A model generated the notes under the pieces. The model was not told the DNA's origin. It ran no database searches and saw nothing but the letters and a program-made list of their open reading frames with translations. From VXNF01 sp965116465 (GTDB lineage Bacteria > Actinomycetota > Acidimicrobiia > Acidimicrobiales > CATQHL01): a stretch of DNA of 64,000 bases. This document shows, piece after piece, positions 45,697 to 55,324 of this stretch. A program made the position numbers and the translations under genes. Numbering within the stretch: the first letter of the stretch is position 1; each line of letters starts with the position of its first letter. The stretch lies in assembly GCA_965116465.1 (NCBI GenBank), contig OZ220687.1, forward strand, positions 868,001 to 932,000. The letters run 5' to 3'.

Positions 45697-47181
45697 ATGA
45701 CCGAGTTGAGCCTCTTCTCCAACCAGAACCCACCGGCCGCGGCGCCAAGCGGCACCAGACCGGACACCGAGTGCCCGTTTGATCGGCGGGTTGCGCCGGC
45801 ATCACCGACCACCTCCCCCGCCAGCGGGTCCGGCCGCGGCGGACCCACCTCCCAGGATCGCCCCGACCAGCCGGAGACACCGACGCCGCCCACCACCTCC
45901 CCCACCGGCGGATCCGGCCGGGGCGGGCTCTCGTCGGCGGAGTTGTTGGGGCTGTTGGATGGGCTGGTTGCGGGTTTGGGCGGTTTGGGCGGTGGGCGCC
46001 TCGAAGAGTGCCTGCGCCTGGTGGGACGCTGCGAGTCCCGGTTGGCGGCGGTGAAGGCCGACAAGGTCGCCGAGTTGGCACAGTGGCGGGGCGAGGCGCA
46101 CGCCGCGGCGGTGCTGCGGGGCGATTTGAAGCAGTCCCGGGGCGGCGCCCGCCGGGAGGTGCAATTCGCCGAACGGCTCGGCGATGTTCCCAAGACCGCC
46201 GAGGCGCTGGCGGACGGTTCGATCACGCCCCAGCACGCCCGGGCGATCGCTGACGCCTCGGCGCACACACCGGTCGACGAGGCGGAGTTGCTGGACGCCG
46301 CGGCGAGCGAGCCAGCTGATGTGTTTGCCCGCACGGTCCGCGATCACGTCAACGAGCGGACCGCCGAGGAGGACCTCGAGGAGCGCCGGCGCCGCCAGCG
46401 GGCCCGGCGGGAGGCGACCATCAAGCAGGAGTCCGACGGCATGTACAAGCTGTTCGGCACCTTCGACCCGCTGGCCGGCGCCCGCATCGAGACCGCGCTC
46501 GCGGCGATGGCCAAGCACCTGTGGCACAACGAGGACCCCAAGAACCGCGCCAGCGCCGCCCAGCGCTACGCCGACGCGCTGGAAGCGCTCATCACCCGCC
46601 AGGGCGCCCCAACCGGCGCCGCCAAGGCGCAGCGCACCACCCTGGTGGTCGTCGCCGACTACGACTTCGCTGCAGACCAACTGGCCGACGCCCAACTGAT
46701 CGACGGCACGCCCCTGGCGCCCAGCGAAATCCTCAAGATCGCCCTGGAGGCCGACATCCTGCCCGCCCTGTTCGACACCAAGGGCCAACCCCTGTGGCTG
46801 GGCCACAAGTGTCGTACCGCCAGCGTCGCCCAACGCGTCGCCCTGGCGATCCGCGACCGGGGCTGCGTCATCTGCGGCGCCGCCAACAGCTACTGCCAAG
46901 CCCACCACGTCATCCACTGGGAAGACGGAGGCCCCACCGACATCGACAACCTCTGCCTGCTGTGCAGCGACTGCCACCACAAGCAGATCCACGAACTCGG
47001 CGCCGACCTGACCCGCCAACCCGACGGCACCTACCGCCTCGAACACCCACCCAACTTCGCGAGCCTCACGGGCCACAACGGCAAGACCCGAAACGGCAAA
47101 GCCCGAACCGCCAAGGCCCACCCGGGCAGACACGGCCCGCCAAGCAACAGACACGGCACCGCCACGGACCGGGAGCGCTGA
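45697..47181 (+). CDS. DUF222/HNH endonuclease-domain protein
   Basis: A 494-residue actinomycete-type DUF222 protein. The N terminus is Pro/Ser-rich; helical DUF222 spans about 90-330 (ESRLAAVKADKVAELAQWRG, GSITPQHARAIADAS, LFGTFDPLAGARIETAL). The C-terminal HNH is CVICGA, then AHHVIHWEDGGPTDIDNLCL and CSDCHHKQIHE. GGGGGAG lies six bases before ATG 45697, so I prefer it to ATG 45601. Such genes are numerous in actinobacteria and some are within mobile elements; function is uncertain. Confidence 0.85.
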   Translation: MTELSLFSNQNPPAAAPSGTRPDTECPFDRRVAPASPTTSPASGSGRGGPTSQDRPDQPETPTPPTTSPTGGSGRGGLSSAELLGLLDGLVAGLGGLGGGRLEECLRLVGRCESRLAAVKADKVAELAQWRGEAHAAAVLRGDLKQSRGGARREVQFAERLGDVPKTAEALADGSITPQHARAIADASAHTPVDEAELLDAAASEPADVFARTVRDHVNERTAEEDLEERRRRQRARREATIKQESDGMYKLFGTFDPLAGARIETALAAMAKHLWHNEDPKNRASAAQRYADALEALITRQGAPTGAAKAQRTTLVVVADYDFAADQLADAQLIDGTPLAPSEILKIALEADILPALFDTKGQPLWLGHKCRTASVAQRVALAIRDRGCVICGAANSYCQAHHVIHWEDGGPTDIDNLCLLCSDCHHKQIHELGADLTRQPDGTYRLEHPPNFASLTGHNGKTRNGKARTAKAHPGRHGPPSNRHGTATDRER

Positions 47182-47217
47182 GGGCAGAGACCGCCGACGC
47201 CTTCCTATGCTCCAGCG

Positions 47218-48297
47218 ATGCGCCGGCCCCTCTCTCGAGCCTTTGCCGAGGTCGACGTGTTCACGTCGGTGCCGTACCGAGGCAACCCTCTCGCCGTCGT
47301 CGCCGACGCCGAGGGGCTCAGCACCGAGGAGATGCAGCGCTTCGCCTCGTGGACGAACTTCTCCGAGACCACCTTCCTGCTGGCGCCAACCCCAGCGAAC
47401 GCCGACCAGACCGACCCGTCCGACCGCACCGACCAGGGCGACCAGACCAACCAGGCCAGCGAGACCGGCACAGCCGACTACCGGGTGAGGATCTTCACGC
47501 CCGACCGGGAGTTGCCGTTCGCCGGCCACCCCACCCTGGGCAGTTGCCGGGTCTGGCTCGACCAGGGCGGAGTCCCCCGCCGGCCCGGTGTGATCGTCCA
47601 GGAGTGCGGCGCCGGGCTAGTCACGATCCGCTCCGGTCACAACTCGGGTAGCAGCGCCGGGAGCCCCACCAACGGCCCTGGGAGTCCCGCAAGCTCCAAC
47701 AACAGCCGCCTGGCCTTCGCCGCGCCCCCCTTGGTTCGCTCGGGGCCGGTCTCGGCTGAGGACCTGGTCCTCGCCTGTGAGATCCTGGGCATCGATCCCG
47801 GCACGCCCGGCGCGCTCGATTCCCCGGTCGTGGACTCGAACTGGGTGGACAACGGACCGCCATGGATGGCGGCGTTGTTGAGGTCGGCGGACGACGTGCT
47901 GGATCTGCGCCCCGCATCGTCCAACCCCCACGGCCTGTTCATCGGGGTGGTCGGGCCATATTCGCCCGGCTCGACAGCCGACGACTCTGCCATCGCCAAC
48001 GCCGCCGAATCCTCCAAGTCCGCCGAATTCGCCGAGTCCGCCGACGGCATCGATTTCGAAGTGCGTGGCTTCTTCCCGCTGCGCGGCGCGCTGGCCGAGG
48101 ATCCCGTGACCGGCAGCCTCAACGCCTCGCTGGGCCAGTGGCTCACCGCCGCCGGCCACGCCACCGCTCCCTACACCGCCAGCCAGGGAGCCGCCCTCGG
48201 CCGCGACGGCCGCGTCTACATCGACCAGGACCCCGACGACACGATCTGGGTCGGCGGCGAAGTGGTGACCTGCATTCAGGGCACCATCGAGATCTAG
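47218..48297 (+). CDS. PhzF-family isomerase-like protein
   Basis: A 359-residue PhzF-like protein: FAEVDVFTSVPYRGNPLAVV, NFSETTFL with the catalytic-type Glu, VRIFTPDRELPFAGHPTLGS, and near the end FFPLRGALAEDPVTGSLNA. Both halves of the diaminopimelate-epimerase-like fold are present. Two low-complexity inserts rich in D/T/Q/N (about 62-82) and S/G/N (about 140-162) lie in loops. Only the phenazine enzyme itself has a known reaction; the substrate of this relative is unknown. Confidence 0.85.
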   Translation: MRRPLSRAFAEVDVFTSVPYRGNPLAVVADAEGLSTEEMQRFASWTNFSETTFLLAPTPANADQTDPSDRTDQGDQTNQASETGTADYRVRIFTPDRELPFAGHPTLGSCRVWLDQGGVPRRPGVIVQECGAGLVTIRSGHNSGSSAGSPTNGPGSPASSNNSRLAFAAPPLVRSGPVSAEDLVLACEILGIDPGTPGALDSPVVDSNWVDNGPPWMAALLRSADDVLDLRPASSNPHGLFIGVVGPYSPGSTADDSAIANAAESSKSAEFAESADGIDFEVRGFFPLRGALAEDPVTGSLNASLGQWLTAAGHATAPYTASQGAALGRDGRVYIDQDPDDTIWVGGEVVTCIQGTIEI

Positions 48298-48344
48298 CCG
48301 GACACCGGCGGCCCACGCCCGGACAGACACGGACAACTGAGGGT

Positions 48345-48419
48345 GGGGGACGCCGGGGGCCGGCGCCGGATCGATTTCGCCAGACGATCCGCCGACGGGC
48401 ACCGGCGGCCCACGCCCGG
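48345..48419 (+). repeat. 75-bp dispersed repeat, copy 1
   Basis: Identical to 56342-56416, 8 kb away; both copies are intergenic next to gene ends. It contains GCCGGGGGCCGGCGCCGG and ends in CACCGGCGGCCCACGCCCGG, a stretch of which also occurs once more at 48301-48322. It is probably a REP/MITE-like short repeat. Confidence 0.75.
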
Positions 48420-48432
48420 ACGCCAGTCGCGC

Positions 48433-49884
48433 TCAGGTGACGACCGGGTGCTCCAGGATCTCGGGGGCGATGCTGCGGGGTTGCCACCGGCCGTAGTCGG
48501 CGCCGACGTGCAGCCTGCCGTCCGAGACGATCGTCCTGCCGCGCAGGATCGTGGCGACAGGCCAGGCTGAGACCTCCCATCCCTCCCAGGGGCTGTAGTC
48601 GCCGTCGTGATGCAGATCCTCCATCGTGATCGTGCGCTCGACGTCGAGGTCCCAAATGGCCAGGTCGGCATCGGCGCCGGGCTGGATGACGCCCTTGCGG
48701 GGGTATAGGCCGAAGATCCGGGCGGGGTTCGTGGCGAACAGCTCAACGAACCTTTGCAGCGACAGCCGTCCGCGCTTGTGGCCCTCCGACAGCAGGATCG
48801 TGCCGCGGGTCTCGATCCCGACGTGGCCGCCGGGGACGGTCTCGATGTCGTGGCCGCCCAGCTTCACCTCCAGCGACGTCGTGTACTCGTCGGTTGCGAC
48901 CGTGGTGATGTCGCCGGCTGTCACTCCCGCCCAGAGCTGTGCACGGTCATCCGGCGACGGCAGGCCCATCCCTATGTGGTAGCGGGCGCCCTCGGGCTTC
49001 AGGTAGTCCTCCTCGGAGAAGCACAACAGGTTGTGCAGCGTCTCGGCGTAGACCGGCCGGCCCCGGCGCCGCTCGGCGGCAACCACCCCGACCGACTCGC
49101 CGGCGGTCGTGTGCACGAAGTACGCCGCCGCCTGCGCCTCGGCGGCCAGCGCCGCCACCTGGCGGAACGCCAGCGCCTCGCCGAACGGCGTGTGGGCGCA
49201 GCGGATGTTCCGGAGCTCGTTGCGGCCCTCCCGGCGCAGGCGTGCCTCGTTGTACTTGATCAGGTCATCGTCCTCGGCGTGGACCATGACGATGCCGCCG
49301 GCCTCCTGGGCGATCCGCATGGCGGCCAGCACCGACCCGTGGTCGATCCGGATGCCCGCCTGGCCCGTGGTGACATCGGTGGTGAACACCTTGAACGAGG
49401 GTGTGCCCTGCTCGACGGCGGTTGCGATGCTGACCAGGGTCTCCGCCGAGGCCGAGCCGGTGATCACCGGGTGGAAGGCGAAGTCCACGAACGACCGGCC
49501 CGTGAAGATCTCCTGCCGCTGCGCGACCGCCTCGGTGGTGTCGTAGGCCCGGTCGGTCACGTGCACATCCAGGAAGGCGAACGACAGCACCGTCGTGGTT
49601 CCCCCGAACGCGGCCGCCCGGGTGGCCCCCTCGGGAGGCTGCAGCCAGACGTCCGCCCCGCCGGTCCAGCCCCGGTGCATCGGCTCGTGGATGTGTGCGT
49701 GCGACTCGATGCCGCCGGGCGTGACGACCTTGCCGGCGGCGTCGATCACCGTCGCGCCCTCGGCCACCGGCACCGCGCCGGGCGAGGCCACATAGGCGAT
49801 CCGCTCGCCGGCGATGCCGATGTCCAGGTGGCCCTCGCTGTGCGGTGTGACCACCCAGCCGCCCCGGATGACAGAGTCGACCAT
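48433..49884 (-). CDS. Dihydropyrimidinase/hydantoinase-type amidohydrolase
   Basis: A 483-residue cyclic amidohydrolase. The metal site is HAHIHEP near 60-66, a carbamylated-Lys candidate in PSFKVFTTD near 150, His in IVMVHAEDDD and AYFVHTTAGE, and the final Asp in TVATDEYT. This set and the length fit the D-hydantoinase/dihydropyrimidinase family, which opens cyclic ureides. It is the last gene of a minus-strand run after a P1 peptidase and an LLM oxidoreductase, suggesting degradation of a small nitrogen compound. ATG 49884 begins the conserved VIRGGWVVTP strand. Confidence 0.9.
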   Translation of the reverse strand: MVDSVIRGGWVVTPHSEGHLDIGIAGERIAYVASPGAVPVAEGATVIDAAGKVVTPGGIESHAHIHEPMHRGWTGGADVWLQPPEGATRAAAFGGTTTVLSFAFLDVHVTDRAYDTTEAVAQRQEIFTGRSFVDFAFHPVITGSASAETLVSIATAVEQGTPSFKVFTTDVTTGQAGIRIDHGSVLAAMRIAQEAGGIVMVHAEDDDLIKYNEARLRREGRNELRNIRCAHTPFGEALAFRQVAALAAEAQAAAYFVHTTAGESVGVVAAERRRGRPVYAETLHNLLCFSEEDYLKPEGARYHIGMGLPSPDDRAQLWAGVTAGDITTVATDEYTTSLEVKLGGHDIETVPGGHVGIETRGTILLSEGHKRGRLSLQRFVELFATNPARIFGLYPRKGVIQPGADADLAIWDLDVERTITMEDLHHDGDYSPWEGWEVSAWPVATILRGRTIVSDGRLHVGADYGRWQPRSIAPEILEHPVVT

Positions 49885-50060
49885 GGACCCCGAAACTACG
49901 CCCCCATCACCCGCACCGGAGAACCGACACGATCGGCACCACGAGCACAACCGGCTCGAACCCCCACGAGCCACGCATCAACCATCAGCCCCGCCCCAAA
50001 GCCCGGCCGCCCGCACCGCACAACCGGCACAACCCCCCAGAAACACACACCGGGCACCCA

Positions 50061-51125
50061 TCAGCCACGGGATCCGCCGCCATCACCTGGTCCCCGACCG
50101 AAGCGGGGCAGCACCAACTCGGCCCAGGAGCCGAGGCGTCGGCGGTGCTCGCCCAGGTCGGCGTCGATGGCGCCGTCGAAGTTGGCCGCCCCGGCCGCCA
50201 TCGCCGCCCGGATCTGAGACTCGACCTCGTCAGGCGTCCCGCAGAACATGAAGCGCCCGCGGATGTAGTCGCCGATGCCGAGGGCGTCGGCCCGCTCGAC
50301 GTATTGGCGCTTCAGGTCGCCGGTCACCTTGCCGTGGGTCACCAGGTCGTACTGCTCGCCCAGCCGGGCGATGCCGTCCCGGTACTCCTCGGGAACGAAC
50401 TTGCCGTCGACGCGACCCCTGGCGAAGTGCAGCGCGAACGCCGTCGCCGCCCAGCCGCCCTCGGCGAGCGCCGCACCCGGCTCGGAGTCCACGAACCAGA
50501 AGCAGGTGAACCACACCTCCAGGTCCGCGAGTGTCCGGCCGGCCGACTCGGCCCCCTCGGAGACGAGCTCCAGGCAGCCCGAGACCACCTCGGGCAGGAT
50601 CCCCAGACCGCAGATCACCCTGTCGGCGATCTCGCCGGCCAACCGCAGCGCCCGCGGCCCGTGCGCCGACATGATGATCGGGACCGACACCCCCCGACCC
50701 CACTCCAGCCGGCACTCTGCCCCCTGGTAGCCGGCCGTGCCCTCGGCGAGCAACTGCCGCACGGCCGCGACGTACTCCCGGAGGTCGTCCAGTCGGGCGG
50801 CCGAGTGGCCCAGGTGCCAGACGCCGGTCCCGCCGGAGCCGATCCCGAAGTACGTCCGGCCGGGTGCCAGATCCTCCAGGGTGGCGATCGCCGAGGCGGT
50901 CACGACGGGATGGCGGCTGACCGGGTTGGAGACCCAGGTGCCGATCCGCATCGCGCTCGTCTCGCGGGCCACCGCCCCCAGGGTCAACCACGGCTCCCTG
51001 AACAGTGCCGGCGAGTCCCAGACACCCATCCGGTCGTAGCCCAACGCCTCGGCCTCACGCATCTCCGCGGCAACCCCGCCGGGCGGCCCGGGCGTCACAC
51101 TGAAACCGAAGGCGGGCTGGCTCAC
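50061..51125 (-). CDS. LLM-class (luciferase-like) oxidoreductase
   Basis: A 354-residue TIM-barrel protein of the luciferase-like monooxygenase family: EAEALGYDRMGVWDSP, TWVSNPVSRHPVVTASAIAT, GIGSGGTG and ISAHGPRALRLAGEIAD-type segments. In actinomycetes close relatives mostly use F420. Its start overlaps the stop of the P1-peptidase gene (ATGA), and the hydantoinase follows, so the three are likely one transcript. Substrate unknown. Confidence 0.85.
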   Translation of the reverse strand: MSQPAFGFSVTPGPPGGVAAEMREAEALGYDRMGVWDSPALFREPWLTLGAVARETSAMRIGTWVSNPVSRHPVVTASAIATLEDLAPGRTYFGIGSGGTGVWHLGHSAARLDDLREYVAAVRQLLAEGTAGYQGAECRLEWGRGVSVPIIMSAHGPRALRLAGEIADRVICGLGILPEVVSGCLELVSEGAESAGRTLADLEVWFTCFWFVDSEPGAALAEGGWAATAFALHFARGRVDGKFVPEEYRDGIARLGEQYDLVTHGKVTGDLKRQYVERADALGIGDYIRGRFMFCGTPDEVESQIRAAMAAGAANFDGAIDADLGEHRRRLGSWAELVLPRFGRGPGDGGGSRG

Positions 51126-52342
51126 GAGGGCGGCCCGCCCGTCGACATCAGCTCCCAGACCCGTTCGATCGGCAGTTCATGCGCGGTATTGCCGTCGCGG
51201 CCGGTCATGGTCTCAGCCGCGAACAGGGCGTTGACGATCGCTTCCTCGGTGGCATCGACGGTTGCCTCGTACAGGGCCACCAGCATTCCGGCGTCCACCA
51301 GCAGCGGCCGGGCGCCCGCCGAGCCGGGCAGATCACTCGCGGATCCCGGTAAGTCCTCTCCGGATTCCGGACCGGACCGCCGAGGACTCCCCGCCTGCCC
51401 GCCACTCCCCAGCCGGCCACTGCCCAGGTCACTGTGGCCGGTGGCGAAGGCGATCGACAGGTCACCCGACCAGTACTCCCCTACCCCGCCTGCCCGGCCG
51501 ATGCCCAGCGCCGTCCGGGCGGCGAGGCTGCGGCACTGGTGGGGCAGCAGCGGGGCGTCGGTGGCCACCACCGAGATGATCGATCCCATGCCCTCGGGCA
51601 GGTCACCGCCCGGCAGCGGGACCACGCCCTCGTCCAGGTGCCGTCCCACGGGGAACCCGTCGATCACGAGCCGCCGCCGGGAGCCGTGGTTGGCCTGCAC
51701 CAGCACACCCACCGTGTAGCGGACTGTGTCGTCGCCCGTTTGGCCGGCCACGTCACCGCCCGTCGTCGCGGCCACGAACCGCGACGACGTGCCGATGCCG
51801 CCCTTGAAGCCGTGGCAGATCATGCCCGTGCCGCTGCCGACATTGCCCTCCTGCACCGGGCCCGAACTCGCCCCCTCCAGGGCCGCCCATACGTCTTCGG
51901 CGGAGACATGCGACCAGTTGATGTCGTTCAGGAGCCCGTCCCAGGTCTCGGCCACGACCGGCAGCGACCACCAGTCCGAACCCGACCGCTGCGACCGCTC
52001 CACCTGCACAAGGGCGTCCCGCACCACCCCCACCGAGTGCGTGTTCGTCAGCCCGATCGGAGATGCCAGCAGCCCCGACTCCTCGATCCAGTGGCTGCCG
52101 GTCATCTCACCGTTGCCGTTCAGCCGGTGGATTCCCGCGAACACCGGGTTCAGCGCCACCGGTTCGGGACGGGGCACCACCACCGTCACCCCGGTACGGA
52201 TCGGGCCCTGCCCGACCACCAGAGGACCGGCGCCGGCGATGTGCGTCACGTGGCCGACCGAAACGCCCGGCACGTCGGTGATGGCGTTCAGCCGACCGGT
52301 CCGCCCCGAGGCCGCGAATAACCCAGCTTCCCGCGCTCTCAT
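51122..52342 (-). CDS. P1-family (DmpA-like) peptidase
   Basis: A 406-residue protein: NAITDVPGVSVGHVT, GVTVVVPRP, then EGNVGSGTGMICHGFKGGIG and TSSR, the conserved central block of the DmpA/BapA self-processing aminopeptidases, followed by GVLVQANHG. An SG-rich linker lies at about 315-345. Family members cleave themselves and act on N-terminal or beta-amino acyl residues. First gene of the P1/LLM/hydantoinase run. Confidence 0.85.
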   Translation of the reverse strand: MRAREAGLFAASGRTGRLNAITDVPGVSVGHVTHIAGAGPLVVGQGPIRTGVTVVVPRPEPVALNPVFAGIHRLNGNGEMTGSHWIEESGLLASPIGLTNTHSVGVVRDALVQVERSQRSGSDWWSLPVVAETWDGLLNDINWSHVSAEDVWAALEGASSGPVQEGNVGSGTGMICHGFKGGIGTSSRFVAATTGGDVAGQTGDDTVRYTVGVLVQANHGSRRRLVIDGFPVGRHLDEGVVPLPGGDLPEGMGSIISVVATDAPLLPHQCRSLAARTALGIGRAGGVGEYWSGDLSIAFATGHSDLGSGRLGSGGQAGSPRRSGPESGEDLPGSASDLPGSAGARPLLVDAGMLVALYEATVDATEEAIVNALFAAETMTGRDGNTAHELPIERVWELMSTGGPPS

Positions 52343-52506
52343 CTCAGTGCCGGGTGGAAGTTGGCATGCTTGCCGGTGTGCGTCGTCGTGTGAGGCGGCC
52401 GAGCCGCGGTCGCCGGGTCAGACCAGTGTGTCACGCCCCGCCGAGGGACCGCCGAATCGGCGGGCTCAACCCGACGGCGGCCGGCAGCCTTCGAAGAGCA
52501 CGACCA

Positions 52507-52743
52507 GTGGCTGGGAATGCAGCCGGTCGAAGCCGGCTCTGTTGCATCGCCGCTGTACTGGCGGCCGCCCTCGCAACAGCTGTGCTCGGCGGCGCCTGCG
52601 GCTCGGATGATGACCGACCAGGGCCCGTCCGGCCGGTGCGGCTGCCGCCGACCACGGTCGCCGAGGGGGAACCGCCACCGAAGATCCAGGAACCCCCACG
52701 TCCGGTGGATCCGCTGCCGCCTCCGGAGGTCGAACAGCCCTAG
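52507..52743 (+). CDS. Small proline-rich lipoprotein
   Basis: A 78-residue protein from GTG 52507: LCCIAAVLAAALATAVLGGA then C is a signal sequence with lipobox LGGAC. The mature part is only about 45 residues and Pro/Glu/Val-rich. The frame opens at 52354, but the upstream part is Arg-rich and would not suit a signal peptide. It diverges from the P1-peptidase gene. No known family. Confidence 0.5.
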   Translation: MAGNAAGRSRLCCIAAVLAAALATAVLGGACGSDDDRPGPVRPVRLPPTTVAEGEPPPKIQEPPRPVDPLPPPEVEQP

Positions 52744-52744
52744 C

Positions 52745-52850
52745 CCCGTGACGGCCCGCCAGTTGCAGCCCGCCCGGTGACAGCGCCCCGGTGACAGCCC
52801 CCCGGCTGCGGCGCGCCCGTGACGGCCCGCCCGTGACAGCCCGACGCGGC
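52745..52850. repeat. Degenerate tandem repeat between convergent genes
   Basis: About five imperfect copies of a CCCGTGACRGCCCG-like 14-18-bp unit fill the gap between the lipoprotein stop and the antiporter stop. It may form GC-rich secondary structure and act in termination. Confidence 0.5.
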
Positions 52851-52853
52851 CTG

Positions 52854-55301
52854 CTACAGGTCGAAGGGCACAAGCACCAGCGCCACGGTGGCGTCGCAGC
52901 GGCGCAGCACCGTCTCGACGGTGTGACCCAGGAAGGGCCGGTCCCGGAGCCGCCTGAGGTTGGCCCCCATAACGACGAGGTCGGCCCCGGTCTCGTTCAC
53001 CAGGTCCAGCAATTCGAGGGCCACTGACGTGCCGGGGCGGGTCACGAGCTCGGGCTCCACCCCCAGTCCCTCGACCAGCTGCGCCGCCTGGCCGAGGACC
53101 TGCTCACCGATCCCGGTGGCCCGTGCCGGCGACCGCAGCATCGCCAAGCGCCGCGGCCGCAGCAGATCCAGCGGCGCCTGCAGCAGCCTCCCCATCGCCC
53201 CGGCCAGCGACCCCAAGAAAACAGGACCAGGGCCGGCGGCGCGTCCCGACGGCGGGTCCGGCTCCCCGCTCTCCACCCAGCCGCCATCGGCCTCGGGCCC
53301 GCGGCCTGCCGGGTCTGCCGGGTCCTCAGGCTCAACCGCCGGCTTGAGAGGCCCATCAGCGGCCAGCACGCTGACCGCCTCGGCGATCTCCTCGTCGTCC
53401 TGCCAGATCCCCGGCCACATCACGCCGGCACCCTTCGAGGGCAGCCGCCGCAGACCGCCCATCATGTCGGCGGAACCCACGATGTGGGCCAGCACCATCT
53501 GCGTGCCGAGCTGCGAACTCAGATTCGCCGCCACCTCAGCGGCGGCCCGGCTGGCAGGGCCGCCCGAGGCCGGCACCAGCGCCTTGGCGTAGGCCCCCGG
53601 CAGCGGGCGATCCAGGTTGCGGGCCCGGCGCACCACCACCACCGGGATGGGGCTCACCCGCAACACCTCGTCCACCAGCGGCGAGATCACCTGGCCGATC
53701 TCCTCGCTGCTCTCCACGCCCATGCCGATGGCGCCGTAGCCCAGGGCGGCCTCCCTGGCGATGCGCTCGGCCACGTCGCGCTCCCGCACGCGCTCGAAGT
53801 CCAACTCCCGCCCGTGCAGCGCGTTCTCCAACGGCCCGAAGTCGAACGTCGCCCGCCGGTCGGCGGCGGTGAACACCGTCACCTCGGCCTCCGGCGGCCA
53901 CGAGTAGTGCATGAGCTGGGCGGCGGTGATGGAGGCCGGCCCGCCCCGCGAGGGGATCAGCAGCCGGGACGTGCGCACCACCAGGTTCTGGCTGAGGGCC
54001 TTCTCGCGCTCCAGCCGGCGGATCTCCGCGGCGTCGCCACGCCAGTTGAAGACCACGATCCGCAGCGCCACCGAGGCGAAGATCGACGTCACCAGCGGCA
54101 CCAGCACGATGATCGTGAACGAGGCCGTGTTGAAGACCCCGAGGCTGAGGCCCACCGAGGCGATGACGATCTCGAGCGTTCCCCGGGCGTTCAACCCGGC
54201 CCCCAGCGCCATCCCGGCCCGGTGGCTGCGCCCCGCCACCCGGGCCCCGCCGTAGGCGCCGGCGAACTTGGCCACGATCGCCACCGCCACGATCACGACT
54301 GTCCAGGTGAGGATCGTCGGGTCCTCCAGCAGCAGCAGGTTCACCTGCAGGCCGGCGGTGGCGAAGAACACCGGGGCGAAGAACGAAGACGTCAGCCGCT
54401 CGAGGGAGTGCTCCAGCCGTTCGTCCACGAAACGGGAGCGGTGCAGCACCACGCCGGCCACGAACGCCCCCACCACCGCCTCCACGCCCAGACCCTGGGT
54501 CACCACCCCGAAGCCCAGCATCGTGACCACCGCCACGGTGACCGCCGCGCCCAGGGTGTCGCCGCCGCGGCGGGTGCGCCGCAGCCAGCGGTCAACCAGC
54601 CACTGGCCCACCGTCAGGGCCAGCACCATGAACAGCAGCAGGCCGCCGACCGAGATCAGGATGTCGGTTGCGGAAACGCCGCCGGCGGCCACCACGCTGG
54701 TCAGCACGCCCAGCAGCACCCAGCCCACCACGTCGTTGGCCATGCCCACCGCCACGGTGATCTGGCCGAAGTCGCGCCGCATGAGGCCCAGGTCGGAGAG
54801 GATCTTGGCCACCACCGCCAGCGCCGAGACGCTGACGGCCAGGGCGATGAACAGCAGGAAGGTGCTGCGCGTGGCCTCGGGGCCCAGGAACTCGCCGGGG
54901 ATCCGCCAGCCCACGATGCTGCCCGCGCCGGCCGGCACCAGCATGCTGCCGACCGCCACCAGCACGGCGGGGCGGCCCAGCTTGGTGATCAGGCCCAGGT
55001 CGGTCTCGAAGCCCGCCAGCACCAGCAGCAGCGCCACGCCGATCCAGCTCACGGTCAGCAGCGCGGCCGCCTGCTCGCCGCCGGCGGGCAGGAACCAAGC
55101 GAACTGCTCGGGGAAGTAGTGCCCGAACAGCGACGGGCCGAGGATCACGCCGGCGCCCAGCTCGCCGATCACCCGGGGCAGGCCCAGTTGCACCATCACC
55201 CAGCCGAGGGTGCGGGCGCCCACCACCAGGGCCAGCAGCTGCACCCAGAAGACCAGCAGGTCGTACTCGGCGTGGGCCAGGTCGGCGGTGGCGGCGAACA
55301 T
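52854..55301 (-). CDS. CPA2-type cation/H+ antiporter with C-terminal universal-stress domains
   Basis: An 815-residue protein. Residues about 12-410 contain 11-13 hydrophobic helices with IGELGAGVILGPSLFG and GMANDVVGWVLLG, matching Na+(K+)/H+ exchangers of the KefB/CPA2 group. The cytosolic part has two UspA-like units, about 435-570 and 585-815; the second ends TGADLVVMGANLRRLRDRPF then LGHTVETVL. A Pro/Gly-rich insert lies near 660-700. Expected role: pH or ion homeostasis, gated by nucleotide- or stress-sensing domains. Confidence 0.9.
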   Translation of the reverse strand: MFAATADLAHAEYDLLVFWVQLLALVVGARTLGWVMVQLGLPRVIGELGAGVILGPSLFGHYFPEQFAWFLPAGGEQAAALLTVSWIGVALLLVLAGFETDLGLITKLGRPAVLVAVGSMLVPAGAGSIVGWRIPGEFLGPEATRSTFLLFIALAVSVSALAVVAKILSDLGLMRRDFGQITVAVGMANDVVGWVLLGVLTSVVAAGGVSATDILISVGGLLLFMVLALTVGQWLVDRWLRRTRRGGDTLGAAVTVAVVTMLGFGVVTQGLGVEAVVGAFVAGVVLHRSRFVDERLEHSLERLTSSFFAPVFFATAGLQVNLLLLEDPTILTWTVVIVAVAIVAKFAGAYGGARVAGRSHRAGMALGAGLNARGTLEIVIASVGLSLGVFNTASFTIIVLVPLVTSIFASVALRIVVFNWRGDAAEIRRLEREKALSQNLVVRTSRLLIPSRGGPASITAAQLMHYSWPPEAEVTVFTAADRRATFDFGPLENALHGRELDFERVRERDVAERIAREAALGYGAIGMGVESSEEIGQVISPLVDEVLRVSPIPVVVVRRARNLDRPLPGAYAKALVPASGGPASRAAAEVAANLSSQLGTQMVLAHIVGSADMMGGLRRLPSKGAGVMWPGIWQDDEEIAEAVSVLAADGPLKPAVEPEDPADPAGRGPEADGGWVESGEPDPPSGRAAGPGPVFLGSLAGAMGRLLQAPLDLLRPRRLAMLRSPARATGIGEQVLGQAAQLVEGLGVEPELVTRPGTSVALELLDLVNETGADLVVMGANLRRLRDRPFLGHTVETVLRRCDATVALVLVPFDL

Positions 55302-55324
55302 GAGCTAGCCCGCGCTCCCCGGAC